Shown here piece after piece: positions 8,785 through 17,838 of a stretch of 64,000 nt of DNA. The notes below the pieces were generated by a model. It saw only the letters and a program-made list of their open reading frames with translations. It was not told the DNA's origin and made no database searches. The stretch is from positions 158,892 through 222,891 of the forward strand of contig JARUHP010000002.1 in assembly GCA_030005635.1 (NCBI GenBank). The letters run 5' to 3'. Source of the DNA: Deltaproteobacteria bacterium IMCC39146. GTDB taxonomy: Bacteria; Desulfobacterota; Desulfuromonadia; Desulfuromonadales; BM103. The position numbers and the translations under genes were made by a program. Each line of letters begins with the position of its first letter. Position 1 is the first letter of the stretch.

Positions 8785-9939
8785 TCAGCTGGTAGAGTCT
8801 GACTTGTGAAATCGAAAAATGACCAGTGCCGCCGTCATGCTTAATCCCGCACAGACAAAGAGAGCATTGAGTCCAAACCAGTCGCCAATATAGCCCAAGA
8901 TCAATGATCCTGCAAAGATTCCCGTGTCGATGCCGCCGGTAAAGATACCAGTGGCTTTACCCCTGATCGAAGCCACCTCGTCGCGAACCGCCATGGTGTT
9001 CAAGAGTGGGAAAAGCAGCCCGTGGCCGATTCCGGACAGGATGCCTGCCATGCAGAGCATTGCTTGGTTGTATGTGAAGGGGAGCAATAAGAGTCCTGCT
9101 ATGTACAATACAATACTCAACGGAAGAATACGATTTTCACCAAACCGTCCAGAGAGCCAGCCGTTTACGAAGCGTATCGTAATCGCGCCTCCCGAATAGC
9201 AGAAAAAGTAGACTGAAATAAAACCGAGGCCGCGCTCTTCCGCCAGCGGTGCAACGAATCCACCTGATCCTGCCAGGCCAAAGCCGAACAACAGGGAGAG
9301 GAGGGCTACGACGATAAATTTCTCCCGCTTAAGTAGGCCAAAGAAAGTTATTTGATGACTTTCCTGAGCTTGTGCAGGGATACTCTCATTTAGGGGTTGG
9401 TGGATGAGCAAGGCAATACCCGCCAGAATCCCGGCCACTATGAAAAGACCGGCAAAACCGAAATGTTCAAGGGTGATCTCTGCGAGTATAGGGCCTATGG
9501 CAATACCGACCAGGCCCGAGATGCCGAACATGCCGATTCCTTCGTTGAGTCGGTCTCGAGGGAGGATGTCTGCCATAAAGGTAAACACGGCCGTAAAGCA
9601 GATCGCCAGGCCGACACCGTGTAAGGCTCTCAGTAATAGAAAAGGTATGTAGGCTGAACCGAGTGGATCGTGAATGCCGAGGTAGAGAAAGGGCGAAACA
9701 ACCATGATGATGCTACCCAAGGTGTAGCTGCGTTTGCGACCGATACGGTCAATCATCTCTGCAACCCAGGGCCGACTGGCGGCTGAAGCTAGGGCAAAAA
9801 TACCCATGACCACGCCAATGTCGCCCTGGTTGCCACCGTACTCGAGAATGTAGAGCGGTAAGAGAAAGAAAGCACTGAAGCTGGCTGTATGGCAGAGGTT
9901 GGCCAGTGCCATGGTCCAGAATGCGGGAGTGTAAAGCAT
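8785..9939 (-). CDS. Major facilitator superfamily transporter
   Basis: A 384-residue membrane protein with about 12 predicted hydrophobic segments. The MFS loop signature between segments 2 and 3 is visible as DRIGRKRSYTLG, and a second basic loop (SGRFGENRI) lies halfway. The first half resembles drug/arabinose-efflux type MFS proteins. Substrate is unknown. It is probably transcribed with the following acyltransferase; such pairing suggests lipid or lysolipid transport, but that is inference from position only. Confidence 0.85.
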   Translation of the reverse strand: MLYTPAFWTMALANLCHTASFSAFFLLPLYILEYGGNQGDIGVVMGIFALASAASRPWVAEMIDRIGRKRSYTLGSIIMVVSPFLYLGIHDPLGSAYIPFLLLRALHGVGLAICFTAVFTFMADILPRDRLNEGIGMFGISGLVGIAIGPILAEITLEHFGFAGLFIVAGILAGIALLIHQPLNESIPAQAQESHQITFFGLLKREKFIVVALLSLLFGFGLAGSGGFVAPLAEERGLGFISVYFFCYSGGAITIRFVNGWLSGRFGENRILPLSIVLYIAGLLLLPFTYNQAMLCMAGILSGIGHGLLFPLLNTMAVRDEVASIRGKATGIFTGGIDTGIFAGSLILGYIGDWFGLNALFVCAGLSMTAALVIFRFHKSDSTS

Positions 9940-10115
9940 CGTAATTTATTCGTTTCCTGTTGGTTTGGCGGTTATTCTGACTTGCAGTCTTAGAAGAGTC
10001 AAGGGCAATCAAGGTTGAGGCTGTTGTCTTCTTTCCTCTTGTTGATAGATACTGAAAACACGCTAGGATTATTGATGATCAAAAGCATGATCAATTGTAA
10101 ATTTTAGGAGTTACT

Positions 10116-10538
10116 ATGAAAGAGGCATTGCAAAAGGGCCTGACCTGCACCCACAGTTATAAGATTCCTGACGACAAAACCGTACCCTACGTCTTTCAGG
10201 AATCAGATCTTTTTCAGGCCATGCCGCCGGTTTTCGCGACCGCGTTCATGGTCGGCCTTATGGAGTGGGCGTGTATGGAAGCATTGCGACCCTTCATGAA
10301 TGAAGGCGAGATCAGCCTTGGCACAAATATTTGTGTGACTCATACTGCAGCAACACCACCCGGCATGGAGGTCAAAGTCGAAGTAACCTTGTTGGAGGTA
10401 AATGGTGCAAGGACCAAGTGGTCTATTACTGCCAGGGATGAGCAAGACCTGATCGGGGAGGGGACGCATGAGAGGTTCTCTATCGATGGGGAGAAGTTTG
10501 GGGGGATTGTAGCAAAAAAGGCTTCTGGTTCTGGGTGA
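10116..10538 (+). CDS. Hotdog-fold thioesterase (FlK-like)
   Basis: A 140-residue hotdog thioesterase. FATAFMVGLMEWACMEAL holds the position of the catalytic Glu. GTNICVTHTAATPPGMEV carries the conserved H-x-A-x-T-P motif seen in fluoroacetyl-CoA-thioesterase-like proteins, and IGEGTHERFSID is the C-terminal signature. Likely hydrolyses small acyl-CoAs as a housekeeping activity. A good AGGAG lies 8 bases upstream of the ATG, and a terminator follows. Confidence 0.82.
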   Translation: MKEALQKGLTCTHSYKIPDDKTVPYVFQESDLFQAMPPVFATAFMVGLMEWACMEALRPFMNEGEISLGTNICVTHTAATPPGMEVKVEVTLLEVNGARTKWSITARDEQDLIGEGTHERFSIDGEKFGGIVAKKASGSG

Positions 10539-10569
10539 GAGAGGGAGCTTTTGTTGATATAAGAAAAAT

Positions 10570-10616
10570 CTCGGAACCTGTGGGATGCGATCCGCGGTTC
10601 CGAGGTTTTGGTTGTT
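10570..10616 (+). terminator. Terminator after the thioesterase gene
   Basis: CTCGGAACC / GGTTCCGAG stem followed by gttttggttgttgtt, 32 bp after the stop codon and between convergent genes. Confidence 0.8.
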
Positions 10617-10671
10617 GTTCTCAATGAGTGAGTCGAAGAGCGGTCGTTATCTATGACGATGGCAAAAGTCT

Positions 10672-11193
10672 TTATGCGCAAGGGCCAACGGGAACATTCC
10701 CAACCAGAAATTCCTTACCAACAACTTCTTTCAGATAGTTCTTCTGATCGATGATCCTGGTCACTACATTCCCTTCACCAAGAACAATCAGCGATCTCTT
10801 AAACCCTTGGCCCCAGTTGCTGTCAGCGAGGTCAGGCTCGAAGCAGACAATTGTACTGATCCCTGCTTGTACGATGGCTTTGGCACATTCGATACAGGGA
10901 TACCAGGGGATGTAGAGGCTACAGTTCTTGGTTGAGACACCGAGCATCGCCGCGTTGTAAATAGCATTGCGCTCCGCATGGGAGACCCACAGATACTTCT
11001 CGCCGTTGACGGCTTCATGACGTTCTTCAACATCGTCGTTTACGCCGCGGGGGATTCCGTTGTAGCCGGTTGAACGAATCTCATTGTCGGGACCGACAAT
11101 GACTGCGCCCACCTTGCGACCCCGGTCTTTGCTCCAGGTGGCGATGAATTGAGCCAGAGCCATCCAGCGAACGTCCCAGTTAGAACTTGTCAT
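10672..11193 (-). CDS. Deoxycytidylate (dCMP) deaminase family protein
   Basis: Zinc-dependent deaminase of 173 residues. The HAERNAI motif supplies the zinc ligand His and the catalytic Glu, and PCIECAKA supplies the two zinc Cys. The N-terminal VGAVIVGPDNEI and GYNGIPRG are typical of dCMP deaminases, which make dUMP for thymidylate synthesis. It lies just downstream of the ribonucleotide reductase genes on the same strand, fitting a dNTP-supply locus, although a repeat element separates them. Confidence 0.88.
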   Translation of the reverse strand: MTSSNWDVRWMALAQFIATWSKDRGRKVGAVIVGPDNEIRSTGYNGIPRGVNDDVEERHEAVNGEKYLWVSHAERNAIYNAAMLGVSTKNCSLYIPWYPCIECAKAIVQAGISTIVCFEPDLADSNWGQGFKRSLIVLGEGNVVTRIIDQKNYLKEVVGKEFLVGNVPVGPCA

Positions 11194-11228
11194 GATCTTC
11201 TCCTCAAGCTAAAGACAAAGACCTTATC

Positions 11229-11299
11229 TCAACGCAGAGACGCGGAGGCGCAGAGAATTGAAGGTTTTTCTCTGCGCCCTTTGCTTGTTTGCGCTAAAA
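11229..11299. repeat. Dispersed ACGCAAAG-type palindromic repeat, copy 2 (diverged)
   Basis: The left arm caacgcagagacgcggaggcg (split over two similar units) and the right arm tctctgcgccctttgcttg flank a short loop. It lies between the nrdJ partner gene and the dCMP deaminase gene. Confidence 0.65.
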
Positions 11300-11324
11300 C
11301 ATTTTTTGGCTCAGGCCTTTGCTT

Positions 11325-12014
11325 TTAACCACACTTGGAGTCGCCGCAGTTCAGGCATGTCAGGCAGCCGTCCATGATGATGACCGCCTTGGTGAAACAT
11401 TTGGCGCACAGCTTGGAGTCTGCAGGAAAGTCGCCGTTATCTTCACTTGTTACCTGCACTTTGAGGGTCTCGTACTCTGCGCGCTTGGCGAGGATCATCT
11501 CTCTCCGGGCCGCGGGCATTTCCTCTTCCTTAATCAGTCCGATCATCTTCATGTGGCTTTCCAGGGCGTGACCAATCTCTGCCACGATCGACGGCATGAA
11601 GCCACCGCCGCCCGGCTTGAAGTAGCCGCCTTGAGGGTCGAAGACTGCTTTCATCTCGTCGACCAGGAAGGTGACGTCACCGCCTTTGCGAAAGACCGCT
11701 GAAATAACCCGGGTCAGGGCAACCACCCACTGGAAATGATCCATGTTTTTCGAGTTGATGAAAATCTCGAAAGGCTGGCGAATTTCGTGTTTCGTGCCAT
11801 GATTTAATACCATGTCATTGATGGTGACATAGAGGGCATGCTCACTTTGCGGCGTCTTTATCTTGTAAGTAGCCCCCACCAGCATTTCAGGACGTTTAAC
11901 GTTCTCGTGCATGTCCTCAATCTGGTTTTTCTCATCCTGGGCGGCCTTCTTGCGCTGCTCGTCGAGGTTAACAACTTCGTAGCCAACAATCTTCTTTTCT
12001 ATTTTTTTAGCCAT
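11325..12014 (-). CDS. Class II ribonucleotide reductase C-terminal partner (TSCPD plus Cys-rich tail, NrdJb-like)
   Basis: A 229-residue protein matching what is normally the C-terminal part of NrdJ. A TSCPD-like domain runs from about 45 to 165 (KTPQSEHALYVTIND, then ALTRVISAVFRKGGD and PSIVAEIGHALESH). The tail CAKC...GCLTCLNCGDSKC is the cysteine-rich, redox-active and probably zinc-binding tail found at the end of B12-dependent reductases. It starts 20 bp after the catalytic gene, so the enzyme is split into two polypeptides that must work together, as in NrdJa/NrdJb systems. Confidence 0.85.
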   Translation of the reverse strand: MAKKIEKKIVGYEVVNLDEQRKKAAQDEKNQIEDMHENVKRPEMLVGATYKIKTPQSEHALYVTINDMVLNHGTKHEIRQPFEIFINSKNMDHFQWVVALTRVISAVFRKGGDVTFLVDEMKAVFDPQGGYFKPGGGGFMPSIVAEIGHALESHMKMIGLIKEEEMPAARREMILAKRAEYETLKVQVTSEDNGDFPADSKLCAKCFTKAVIIMDGCLTCLNCGDSKCG

Positions 12015-12033
12015 CTTATTTCTTCCTTAAAAT

Positions 12034-14184
12034 CTACAGCTTACCGTAATAGCCTTCTTTGAGAGCATCGTACAGGTTCGCAGCTGAATGGGTCTCATTG
12101 TCGTATTCGATATTTTCATTGCCACGGACTTCGAGCATTGTGCCGTCGTCCAGAGTGAACTGGTAGATGGTGTCTGCCAGGTCCTTATCTTTGACTAATA
12201 CGCCCTGGAATGCTTCCGGATTGTAGCGGAAAGTTGTGCAACCCTTCAAGCCCTGTTCGTAAGCATACATGTAGATGTTCTGAAAATCCTCGTAGGGATA
12301 ATCACTGGGGACATTGGCGGTCTTGGAGATGGAAGAGTCAATCCATTTCTGGGCTGCGGCCTGAATGTCGACGTGCTGCTTCGGCGTAACATCTTCCGAG
12401 GTAATGAAGTTGTCCGGCAGGCGCTCTTCCGGCTTTTTGCTGTCAGGCATCGCATTGGGGTTGATTAATTCACGATAAGCCAGCAGCTCATAGGAAAAGA
12501 CATCGATCTTCTCCTTACTCTTCTTGCCCTGACGGATCAGGTTGCGCGAATAGTGATGGGCGAAGCTGGGTTCAATGCCGTTGGAGGCATTGTTGGCAAT
12601 TGACAGGGAGATCGTGCCGGTTGGTGCAATGGAGCTGTGGTGGGTGAAGCGTGCGCCGACTTCAGCCAGTTCGTCGACCAGTTCTGGGGCTTCTTTAGCG
12701 AGCTGCTGCATGTAACGGCTGTAGCGGGTGTGTAAAATTCGCCCTGGCACACGTTGACCAAGTTTGATGCCGTCAGCTGCCATTTCGGGGCGCTTACGCA
12801 GCATCTCGGCCGTGACTTCGTACTCTTCCTCGAGGGCCGGTGCTGTGCCTTTCTCTTTTGCCAGGTCAATCGCCTGTTGCCAGCCGGCCAGGGCCATCTG
12901 CAGGGTGACCTTTTCGGTGAAGGCTACGGCGTCGGCATCACCATACTTCATGCCGAGCAGGGTGATTGCTGAGCCGAGGCCCAGGTAACCGAGCCCGTGG
13001 CGACGCTTGCCAAAGATCTCGTCCTGCTGTTGTTGTAGTGGCAGGCCGTTGATCTCGACGACGTTGTCCAGCATGCGGGTGAAGACAGCGACAACCTCGC
13101 GGAAGTGCTCCCAGTTGAAGCTCGCTTCAGGAGTAAAGGGCTGGTCAATAAAACGGGTCAGGTTAATCGAACCAAGCAGGCACGAGCCGTAGGGAGGCAA
13201 AGGCTGTTCACCGCAAGGGTTGGTGGCGCGGATCTCTTCGCAGAACCAGTTGTTGTTCATCTCATTGACCTTGTCGATGAGGATGAAACCGGGTTCGGCG
13301 AAATCGTAAGTAGACGCCATGATTACGTTCCATAGCTGTTTGGCGCGGATGAATCGATAAATCTTGCATGCGACCTGTCCTACGTCGTTCTGCACGTAGT
13401 CATCTTTGACCGGCCAGTCCTTCCAGAGTACCTGCTGCGGGTCATTAATGTCCAGCCCGTCACGTTCCAGTTCCTTGGCGGTCAGCGGGAAACAGAGCGG
13501 CCATTCCTGGTCTTTTTTAACGGCTTCTATAAATTCGTTGGTAATCAGCAGGGAAAGATTGAACTGGCGCAGACGGCCATCTTCACGCTTGGCCTTGATA
13601 AAATCTACAACATCCGGATGTGAGATGTCGAAGGTCGCCATCTGTGCACCGCGGCGACCACCGGCCGAAGCGACGGTACGACACATGCTGTCGTAGATGT
13701 CCATGAAAGACAGCGGCCCCGAGGTGTTGGCCCCTGCGCCGCTGACAAAGGCGTTGCGTGGACGCAGGGTTGAGAAATCGTAGCCGATGCCGCAGCCTGC
13801 CTTAAGCGTTAGACCGGCTTCGTGAACCTTGCCCAGAATCTGATCCATCGAGTCCTCAACTGTTGCCGAAACAGTACAGTTGATGGTCGATGTGGCAGGT
13901 TTGTGTTCCAGAGCTCCTGCGTTGGACGTGATCCGGCCGGCCGGGATGGCACCGTTTTCTAGTGCCCACAGAAAGCGCTCGTACCAGTAACTTTGTTTTT
14001 TTTCGTCTTCCTCAACGAGAGACAATGCTTTGGCGACACGCACGAAGGTTGCGTGCAAATCCGCATCGACAGGTTTACCCGTTGCATCCTTGAGTCGATA
14101 TTTGCTGTCCCATATGTCCAGCGAAGCTTCCTGCCAAGGGATTTCTGTTGTTTCAACTGGTTTCTTAATCACATTGCCTGCCAT
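12034..14184 (-). CDS. nrdJ: Adenosylcobalamin-dependent ribonucleotide reductase, catalytic subunit
   Basis: Class II RNR catalytic polypeptide, 716 residues. It reduces ribonucleotides to deoxyribonucleotides using adenosylcobalamin as radical source, with or without oxygen. The active-site loop N-P-C-G-E (EEIRATNPCGEQPLPPYGSC) is intact. N-terminal substrate and specificity regions are recognisable (ITSNAGALEHKPATSTINC, AGCGIGYDFSTLRPR, SAGGRRGAQMATF). The usual C-terminal TSCPD and Cys tail is missing here and is encoded by the next gene. The promoter upstream carries two NrdR-box-like sites. Confidence 0.95.
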   Translation of the reverse strand: MAGNVIKKPVETTEIPWQEASLDIWDSKYRLKDATGKPVDADLHATFVRVAKALSLVEEDEKKQSYWYERFLWALENGAIPAGRITSNAGALEHKPATSTINCTVSATVEDSMDQILGKVHEAGLTLKAGCGIGYDFSTLRPRNAFVSGAGANTSGPLSFMDIYDSMCRTVASAGGRRGAQMATFDISHPDVVDFIKAKREDGRLRQFNLSLLITNEFIEAVKKDQEWPLCFPLTAKELERDGLDINDPQQVLWKDWPVKDDYVQNDVGQVACKIYRFIRAKQLWNVIMASTYDFAEPGFILIDKVNEMNNNWFCEEIRATNPCGEQPLPPYGSCLLGSINLTRFIDQPFTPEASFNWEHFREVVAVFTRMLDNVVEINGLPLQQQQDEIFGKRRHGLGYLGLGSAITLLGMKYGDADAVAFTEKVTLQMALAGWQQAIDLAKEKGTAPALEEEYEVTAEMLRKRPEMAADGIKLGQRVPGRILHTRYSRYMQQLAKEAPELVDELAEVGARFTHHSSIAPTGTISLSIANNASNGIEPSFAHHYSRNLIRQGKKSKEKIDVFSYELLAYRELINPNAMPDSKKPEERLPDNFITSEDVTPKQHVDIQAAAQKWIDSSISKTANVPSDYPYEDFQNIYMYAYEQGLKGCTTFRYNPEAFQGVLVKDKDLADTIYQFTLDDGTMLEVRGNENIEYDNETHSAANLYDALKEGYYGKL

Positions 14185-14276
14185 TTCTCGTTCCCTCTTT
14201 TATCCCCGTCGCCCGTTCAGGTCGGCTGGAAGCCCATGTCAAAGCAGTTTGGACGATAGTCCTGCACTGCAGAAAA

Positions 14277-14324
14277 GCACTATATGTTGTAGCGGGAGAC
14301 ATTCTACTCTACTACATAATGTTT
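14277..14324 (-). promoter_or_regulatory. Tandem NrdR boxes upstream of nrdJ
   Basis: Box 1 (14277-14292) GCACTATATGTTGTAG and box 2 (14309-14324) CTACTACATAATGTTT match the NrdR consensus (acaCwAtATaTwGtgt). Their starts are 32 bp apart, the three-helical-turn spacing typical of NrdR operators. They overlap the predicted nrdJ promoter. NrdR represses RNR genes when ATP/dATP-loaded; nrdR itself is not in the window. Confidence 0.8.
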
Positions 14325-14329
14325 AGCAA
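14301..14329 (-). promoter_or_regulatory. Predicted sigma-70 promoter of nrdJ
   Basis: On the minus strand, -35 TTGCTA (14329-14324) and -10 TAGAAT (14306-14301) are separated by exactly 17 bp. One NrdR box fills the spacer and the other covers the start site region, which fits repression by occlusion. Confidence 0.65.
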
Positions 14330-14722
14330 ACTGAATTTGATTAGAATTTGAGAAAGCTTTTGCGCAGGCCTTCGCTTGAAATTTGTGTGAGCCTTGCCAA
14401 GAGAGGCAGGTGCTTTTTGTCTTCTTTTTAAGTGTAAGAAATTGTTAGAAAAAGTGTGTCACAGCGCAGCCTTTGGTCCGCTTGGAAGGCGTTTTCACCA
14501 GGGTCAGCATAGCAGTTTTTTATAATCTAATGGGGTATGAAGGGCCCTGTTTTTCATTAACTTCAAAATCTCCCGGTAGTAATCAGACGTCTTTGCCAGT
14601 AAGGGGTCTTCATGCTGGCTTAGCTGACACCTTTTCCTGAAGAGGGTGAGTGGCTGAAACGGTTTTGACCTGCGTAAATACCGATGTGGGAAATCTTGTT
14701 TGCTGAAATGGCAAAAAAGGCT
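14330..14722. other. Non-coding stretch between nrdJ promoter and repeat element
   Basis: No convincing coding region was seen in this ~400 bp. An imperfect hairpin near 14393-14412 (ccttgcc / ggcagg) is followed by gctttttgtcttcttttt, which could act as a terminator on the plus strand. Apart from that I see nothing recognisable. Confidence 0.4.
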
Positions 14723-14880
14723 GGTGTCGTGTCAATAATGAAATGACGTAAATACAAAGCCGTAATTTTTTCTGCCAGCAAGGCATGTCTTGAGTCACAT
14801 CGTTGTAACGACGTGGCTTAAGACATAACGAAGCAGGCGCGGAAAAGAACAAGTTGGATGCGTCAGCTTGTCGTTGACGA
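14723..14880 (+). repeat. Dispersed ~158 bp repeat, copy A
   Basis: Nearly the same sequence recurs inverted at 25396-25555. Internal structure: a 42-nt hairpin (14785-14826) with 20-nt arms and a GT loop, and a terminal GCGTCA...TGACG hairpin. Several pairs are G-U wobbles in this orientation, and one base pair differs from the other copy by a compensatory change (C-G versus A-T). No ORF within it has coding features. The remainder up to pepN (14881-15134) shows nothing recognisable. Confidence 0.8.
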
Positions 14881-15134
14881 GGCCCTCGGTCGTCGGGTTC
14901 TATCTTTTTAGGTCAACCCTCTGACTGCTACGAAAAATCTCTCCGCAGGTGCGTGGCAGTTCTGTCCAGATATTGCTGAACGAAGTATTGTACCAGGCCA
15001 CTGCAGGCTTTGAAGCAAGCATTGTTCCAAGATAATGCACTGTCGCTGTATTTTCAGGGGATTGGCCTTTACCAGAAGCCGGAAGTTGCGGTATCTTCAG
15101 AAGATAAAATTGAAAGAAAGAAAAGGCCTTATTA

Positions 15135-17774
15135 ATGGAATCAGAACTGCAAACAATTTATCTTAAAGATTATCAGCCGCCCAAATACCTGGTTGAAACG
15201 GTCGATCTTCATGTTGACCTTTCACCAAGCCAAACCAAAGTTCGAGCCACACTTCAGTTTGCTGCCAATCCGGAGTGCACAGAAGAACGGGCTGAGCTTT
15301 CTCTTCATGGTAGACAGCTTGAGTTGTTGTCCCTGACACTCGATGGTCGGGAGCTGGCTGCCGATGAGTACCAGGTTGATAGTGAAGGTCTGACGATTCC
15401 GGTTGTGCCGCAACGGTTTGTCCTGGAGACAATGGTCGAGATTAACCCCGAAGGCAATACCGCGTTGGAAGGGCTGTATCGTGCCAGCGAGATTTTCTGT
15501 ACCCAGTGTGAGGCCCAGGGCTTTCGAAAAATCACCTTCTATCCGGACCGTCCCGATGTCATGGCGCGCTTTATGACGACTCTGGTCGGTGATCGTAAAA
15601 CCAATCCGGTCCTTCTTGCTAACGGCAATCTGGTTGAATCAGGTGAACTCGATGATGGTCGCCATTATGCACGGTTCGAGGACCCCTTCCCGAAGCCGAG
15701 CTACCTCTTCGCTATGGTCGCTGGTCAACTCACGGCTATAGACGATAGCTTTGTCACTATGTCGGGTCGCAAGGTCAGTCTGCAGATCTTTGTCGAAGAG
15801 CGCAATCGCTATAAGTGCGACCATGCCATGCTCTCACTTAAAAACGCCATGCGCTGGGACGAAGAGGTCTATGGCCTGGAATATGATCTCGATGAGTACA
15901 AGGTGGTCGCGGTTGATGACTTCAACATGGGGGCGATGGAGAACAAGGGGCTGAATGTCTTTAACTCCAAGTATGTTCTGGCCAAACCAGAAACAGCCAC
16001 AGATGCCGATTTTCAGGGCATTGAAGGTGTGATTGGTCACGAGTATTTCCACAACTGGACCGGTAACCGGGTCACCTGCCGCGACTGGTTTCAACTCAGC
16101 CTCAAAGAAGGCTTGACGGTTTTCCGAGATCAGGAGTTTTCCGCCGATATGGGCTCGCGGGCGGTCAAACGGATCGGCGAAATTCGGTTGTTGCGAAATT
16201 TTCAATTCCCCGAAGACGCCGGGCCGATGTCTCACCCGGTGCGGCCAGAATCGTATATCGAGATCAACAACTTCTATACGGCTACGGTCTATAATAAGGG
16301 CGCCGAAGTGATCCGCATGTACCAGACCCTGCTCGGCAAAGAGGGCTTTCAGCAGGGCATGAAGCTCTACTTTGAGCGGCACGATGGGCAGGCTGTGACG
16401 ACCGATGATTTCCTCGCGGCGATGGCGGATGCCAACGGCGCTGACTTGAATCAATTCAGGCGTTGGTACAGCCAGTCCGGCACGCCGGTTCTGGATGTCG
16501 AGGGTCGCTACGATGCCGAAGCCAAAACCTTCTGCCTGACGGTGCGCCAGTCTTGCCCCGATACACCGGAACAGTCTGCAAAGCAGCCTTTCCTGGTCCC
16601 TTTACGGATAGGTCTGCTGGGACCAGATGGCCAGGATCTGCCTCTACAGTTTGTTGCTGAGGAAAAAGCGCAGATTGGTTCACGAACCCTTAAAATTACC
16701 GAGGCTGAACAGTCCTTCACCTTTGTTAACCTCCCTGTGGCGCCCGTGCCTTCACTGCTGCGTGACTTCTCTGCGCCCGTTAAGGTTGATTATCCCTACG
16801 ACAGAGAGGAACTTTCTTTCCTGTTTGCCAAAGACAATGACGCTTTTAATCGCTGGGAGGCCGGACAGCGCCTGGCGACAGATATTCTCCTGGAGATGGT
16901 TAGCGATATCGTGGCAAAACGTGCAGTAGAGGTTCCCGGAGACTTTCTTACCGCATTCCGTTCTGCTCTGCAGGATCGGGAGGCTGATCCTGCACTCTTG
17001 TCTCTGGCCTTGACCCTGCCCGGCGAAATGGAACTCGCCGAAGCGATGGGCGTGGCTGACCCGGGTGCGATTCATATTGCTCGTCAAGTTTTACGTAAAA
17101 CGCTGGCGGCGGCTTTACATGAGGATTTTACTGCGGTTCTTGACACGATGCAGGATGATGGCCTCTATTCTTTAACCTCGGAGGCGATCGGTCGCCGCAG
17201 CCTGAAGAACCTCTGCCTCGGTTATCTGGCACTGCTCGATATCCCCTCTATACAACAGAACTGCTTCGATCGTTTTGCTGATGCGGACAATATGACTGAC
17301 CGTATGGCGGCGCTGACTTGCCTGGTCCATAATCGATTGCCACGTTGGGAAGAAGTCCTCGCTGCTTTCTACCATCAATTTGAGAACGACCCCCTGGTGG
17401 TCGATAAATGGTTCACCTTGCAGGCAACCTCGCCACAAGCGGAGACTCTCACTGAAATAGAAGCGTTGATGTCGCACCCGGCCTTTACCATGCGCAACCC
17501 GAACCGGGTCCGTTCCCTGGTTGGAGCTTTTGCACAAGGCAACCCGGCTCGATTCCATGACCTGTCCGGTGCCGGTTACGCCTTTTTAGCTGACCGGGTG
17601 ATTGAGCTCGACACACTCAACCCCCAGGTTGCCGCCAGACTGGTCTCTCCTTTAAGCCGTTGGCGGCGTTACGACAGTGAGCGTCAGGGCATGATGAAGG
17701 TTCAGTTGGAGCGTATTCAGCGTCAGGACAATCTCTCCACGGATGTGGGAGAAATTGTAGGAAAATCGCTTTGA
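15135..17774 (+). CDS. pepN: Aminopeptidase N (M1 family, bacterial alanyl type)
   Basis: Zinc metallopeptidase of 879 residues, the usual length of E. coli-type PepN, which removes N-terminal residues from peptides in the cytosol. The exopeptidase motif GAMENKGLN and the zinc-binding HEYFHNWTGNRVTC (HExxH, with the third ligand Glu in LKEGLTVFRDQEF) are intact. The N-terminal KDYQPPKYLVETVDLHVDL is typical. The long C-terminal helical domain (about 545-879) completes the fold. It stands alone after a 950-bp non-coding region that contains repeat copy A. Confidence 0.97.
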   Translation: MESELQTIYLKDYQPPKYLVETVDLHVDLSPSQTKVRATLQFAANPECTEERAELSLHGRQLELLSLTLDGRELAADEYQVDSEGLTIPVVPQRFVLETMVEINPEGNTALEGLYRASEIFCTQCEAQGFRKITFYPDRPDVMARFMTTLVGDRKTNPVLLANGNLVESGELDDGRHYARFEDPFPKPSYLFAMVAGQLTAIDDSFVTMSGRKVSLQIFVEERNRYKCDHAMLSLKNAMRWDEEVYGLEYDLDEYKVVAVDDFNMGAMENKGLNVFNSKYVLAKPETATDADFQGIEGVIGHEYFHNWTGNRVTCRDWFQLSLKEGLTVFRDQEFSADMGSRAVKRIGEIRLLRNFQFPEDAGPMSHPVRPESYIEINNFYTATVYNKGAEVIRMYQTLLGKEGFQQGMKLYFERHDGQAVTTDDFLAAMADANGADLNQFRRWYSQSGTPVLDVEGRYDAEAKTFCLTVRQSCPDTPEQSAKQPFLVPLRIGLLGPDGQDLPLQFVAEEKAQIGSRTLKITEAEQSFTFVNLPVAPVPSLLRDFSAPVKVDYPYDREELSFLFAKDNDAFNRWEAGQRLATDILLEMVSDIVAKRAVEVPGDFLTAFRSALQDREADPALLSLALTLPGEMELAEAMGVADPGAIHIARQVLRKTLAAALHEDFTAVLDTMQDDGLYSLTSEAIGRRSLKNLCLGYLALLDIPSIQQNCFDRFADADNMTDRMAALTCLVHNRLPRWEEVLAAFYHQFENDPLVVDKWFTLQATSPQAETLTEIEALMSHPAFTMRNPNRVRSLVGAFAQGNPARFHDLSGAGYAFLADRVIELDTLNPQVAARLVSPLSRWRRYDSERQGMMKVQLERIQRQDNLSTDVGEIVGKSL

Positions 17775-17838
17775 ACTTGTGCAGGATTAAGGGCACAGAA
17801 TCTAAGGAAGAAAGCCAGAACCCAGAACCCTTTAACAA

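Noticed and set aside
14185..14330. Cobalamin riboswitch upstream of the B12-dependent reductase
   Set aside because: No B12-box-like sequence was seen. The region is explained by a promoter with two NrdR boxes.
14610..14852. 80-codon frame on the minus strand in the nrdJ-pepN gap
   Set aside because: It consists largely of the dispersed repeat copy A and has no ribosome site or conserved pattern.
15834..16454. Open frame antisense to pepN
   Set aside because: Runs across the conserved zinc-motif region of pepN on the opposite strand; a compositional shadow.
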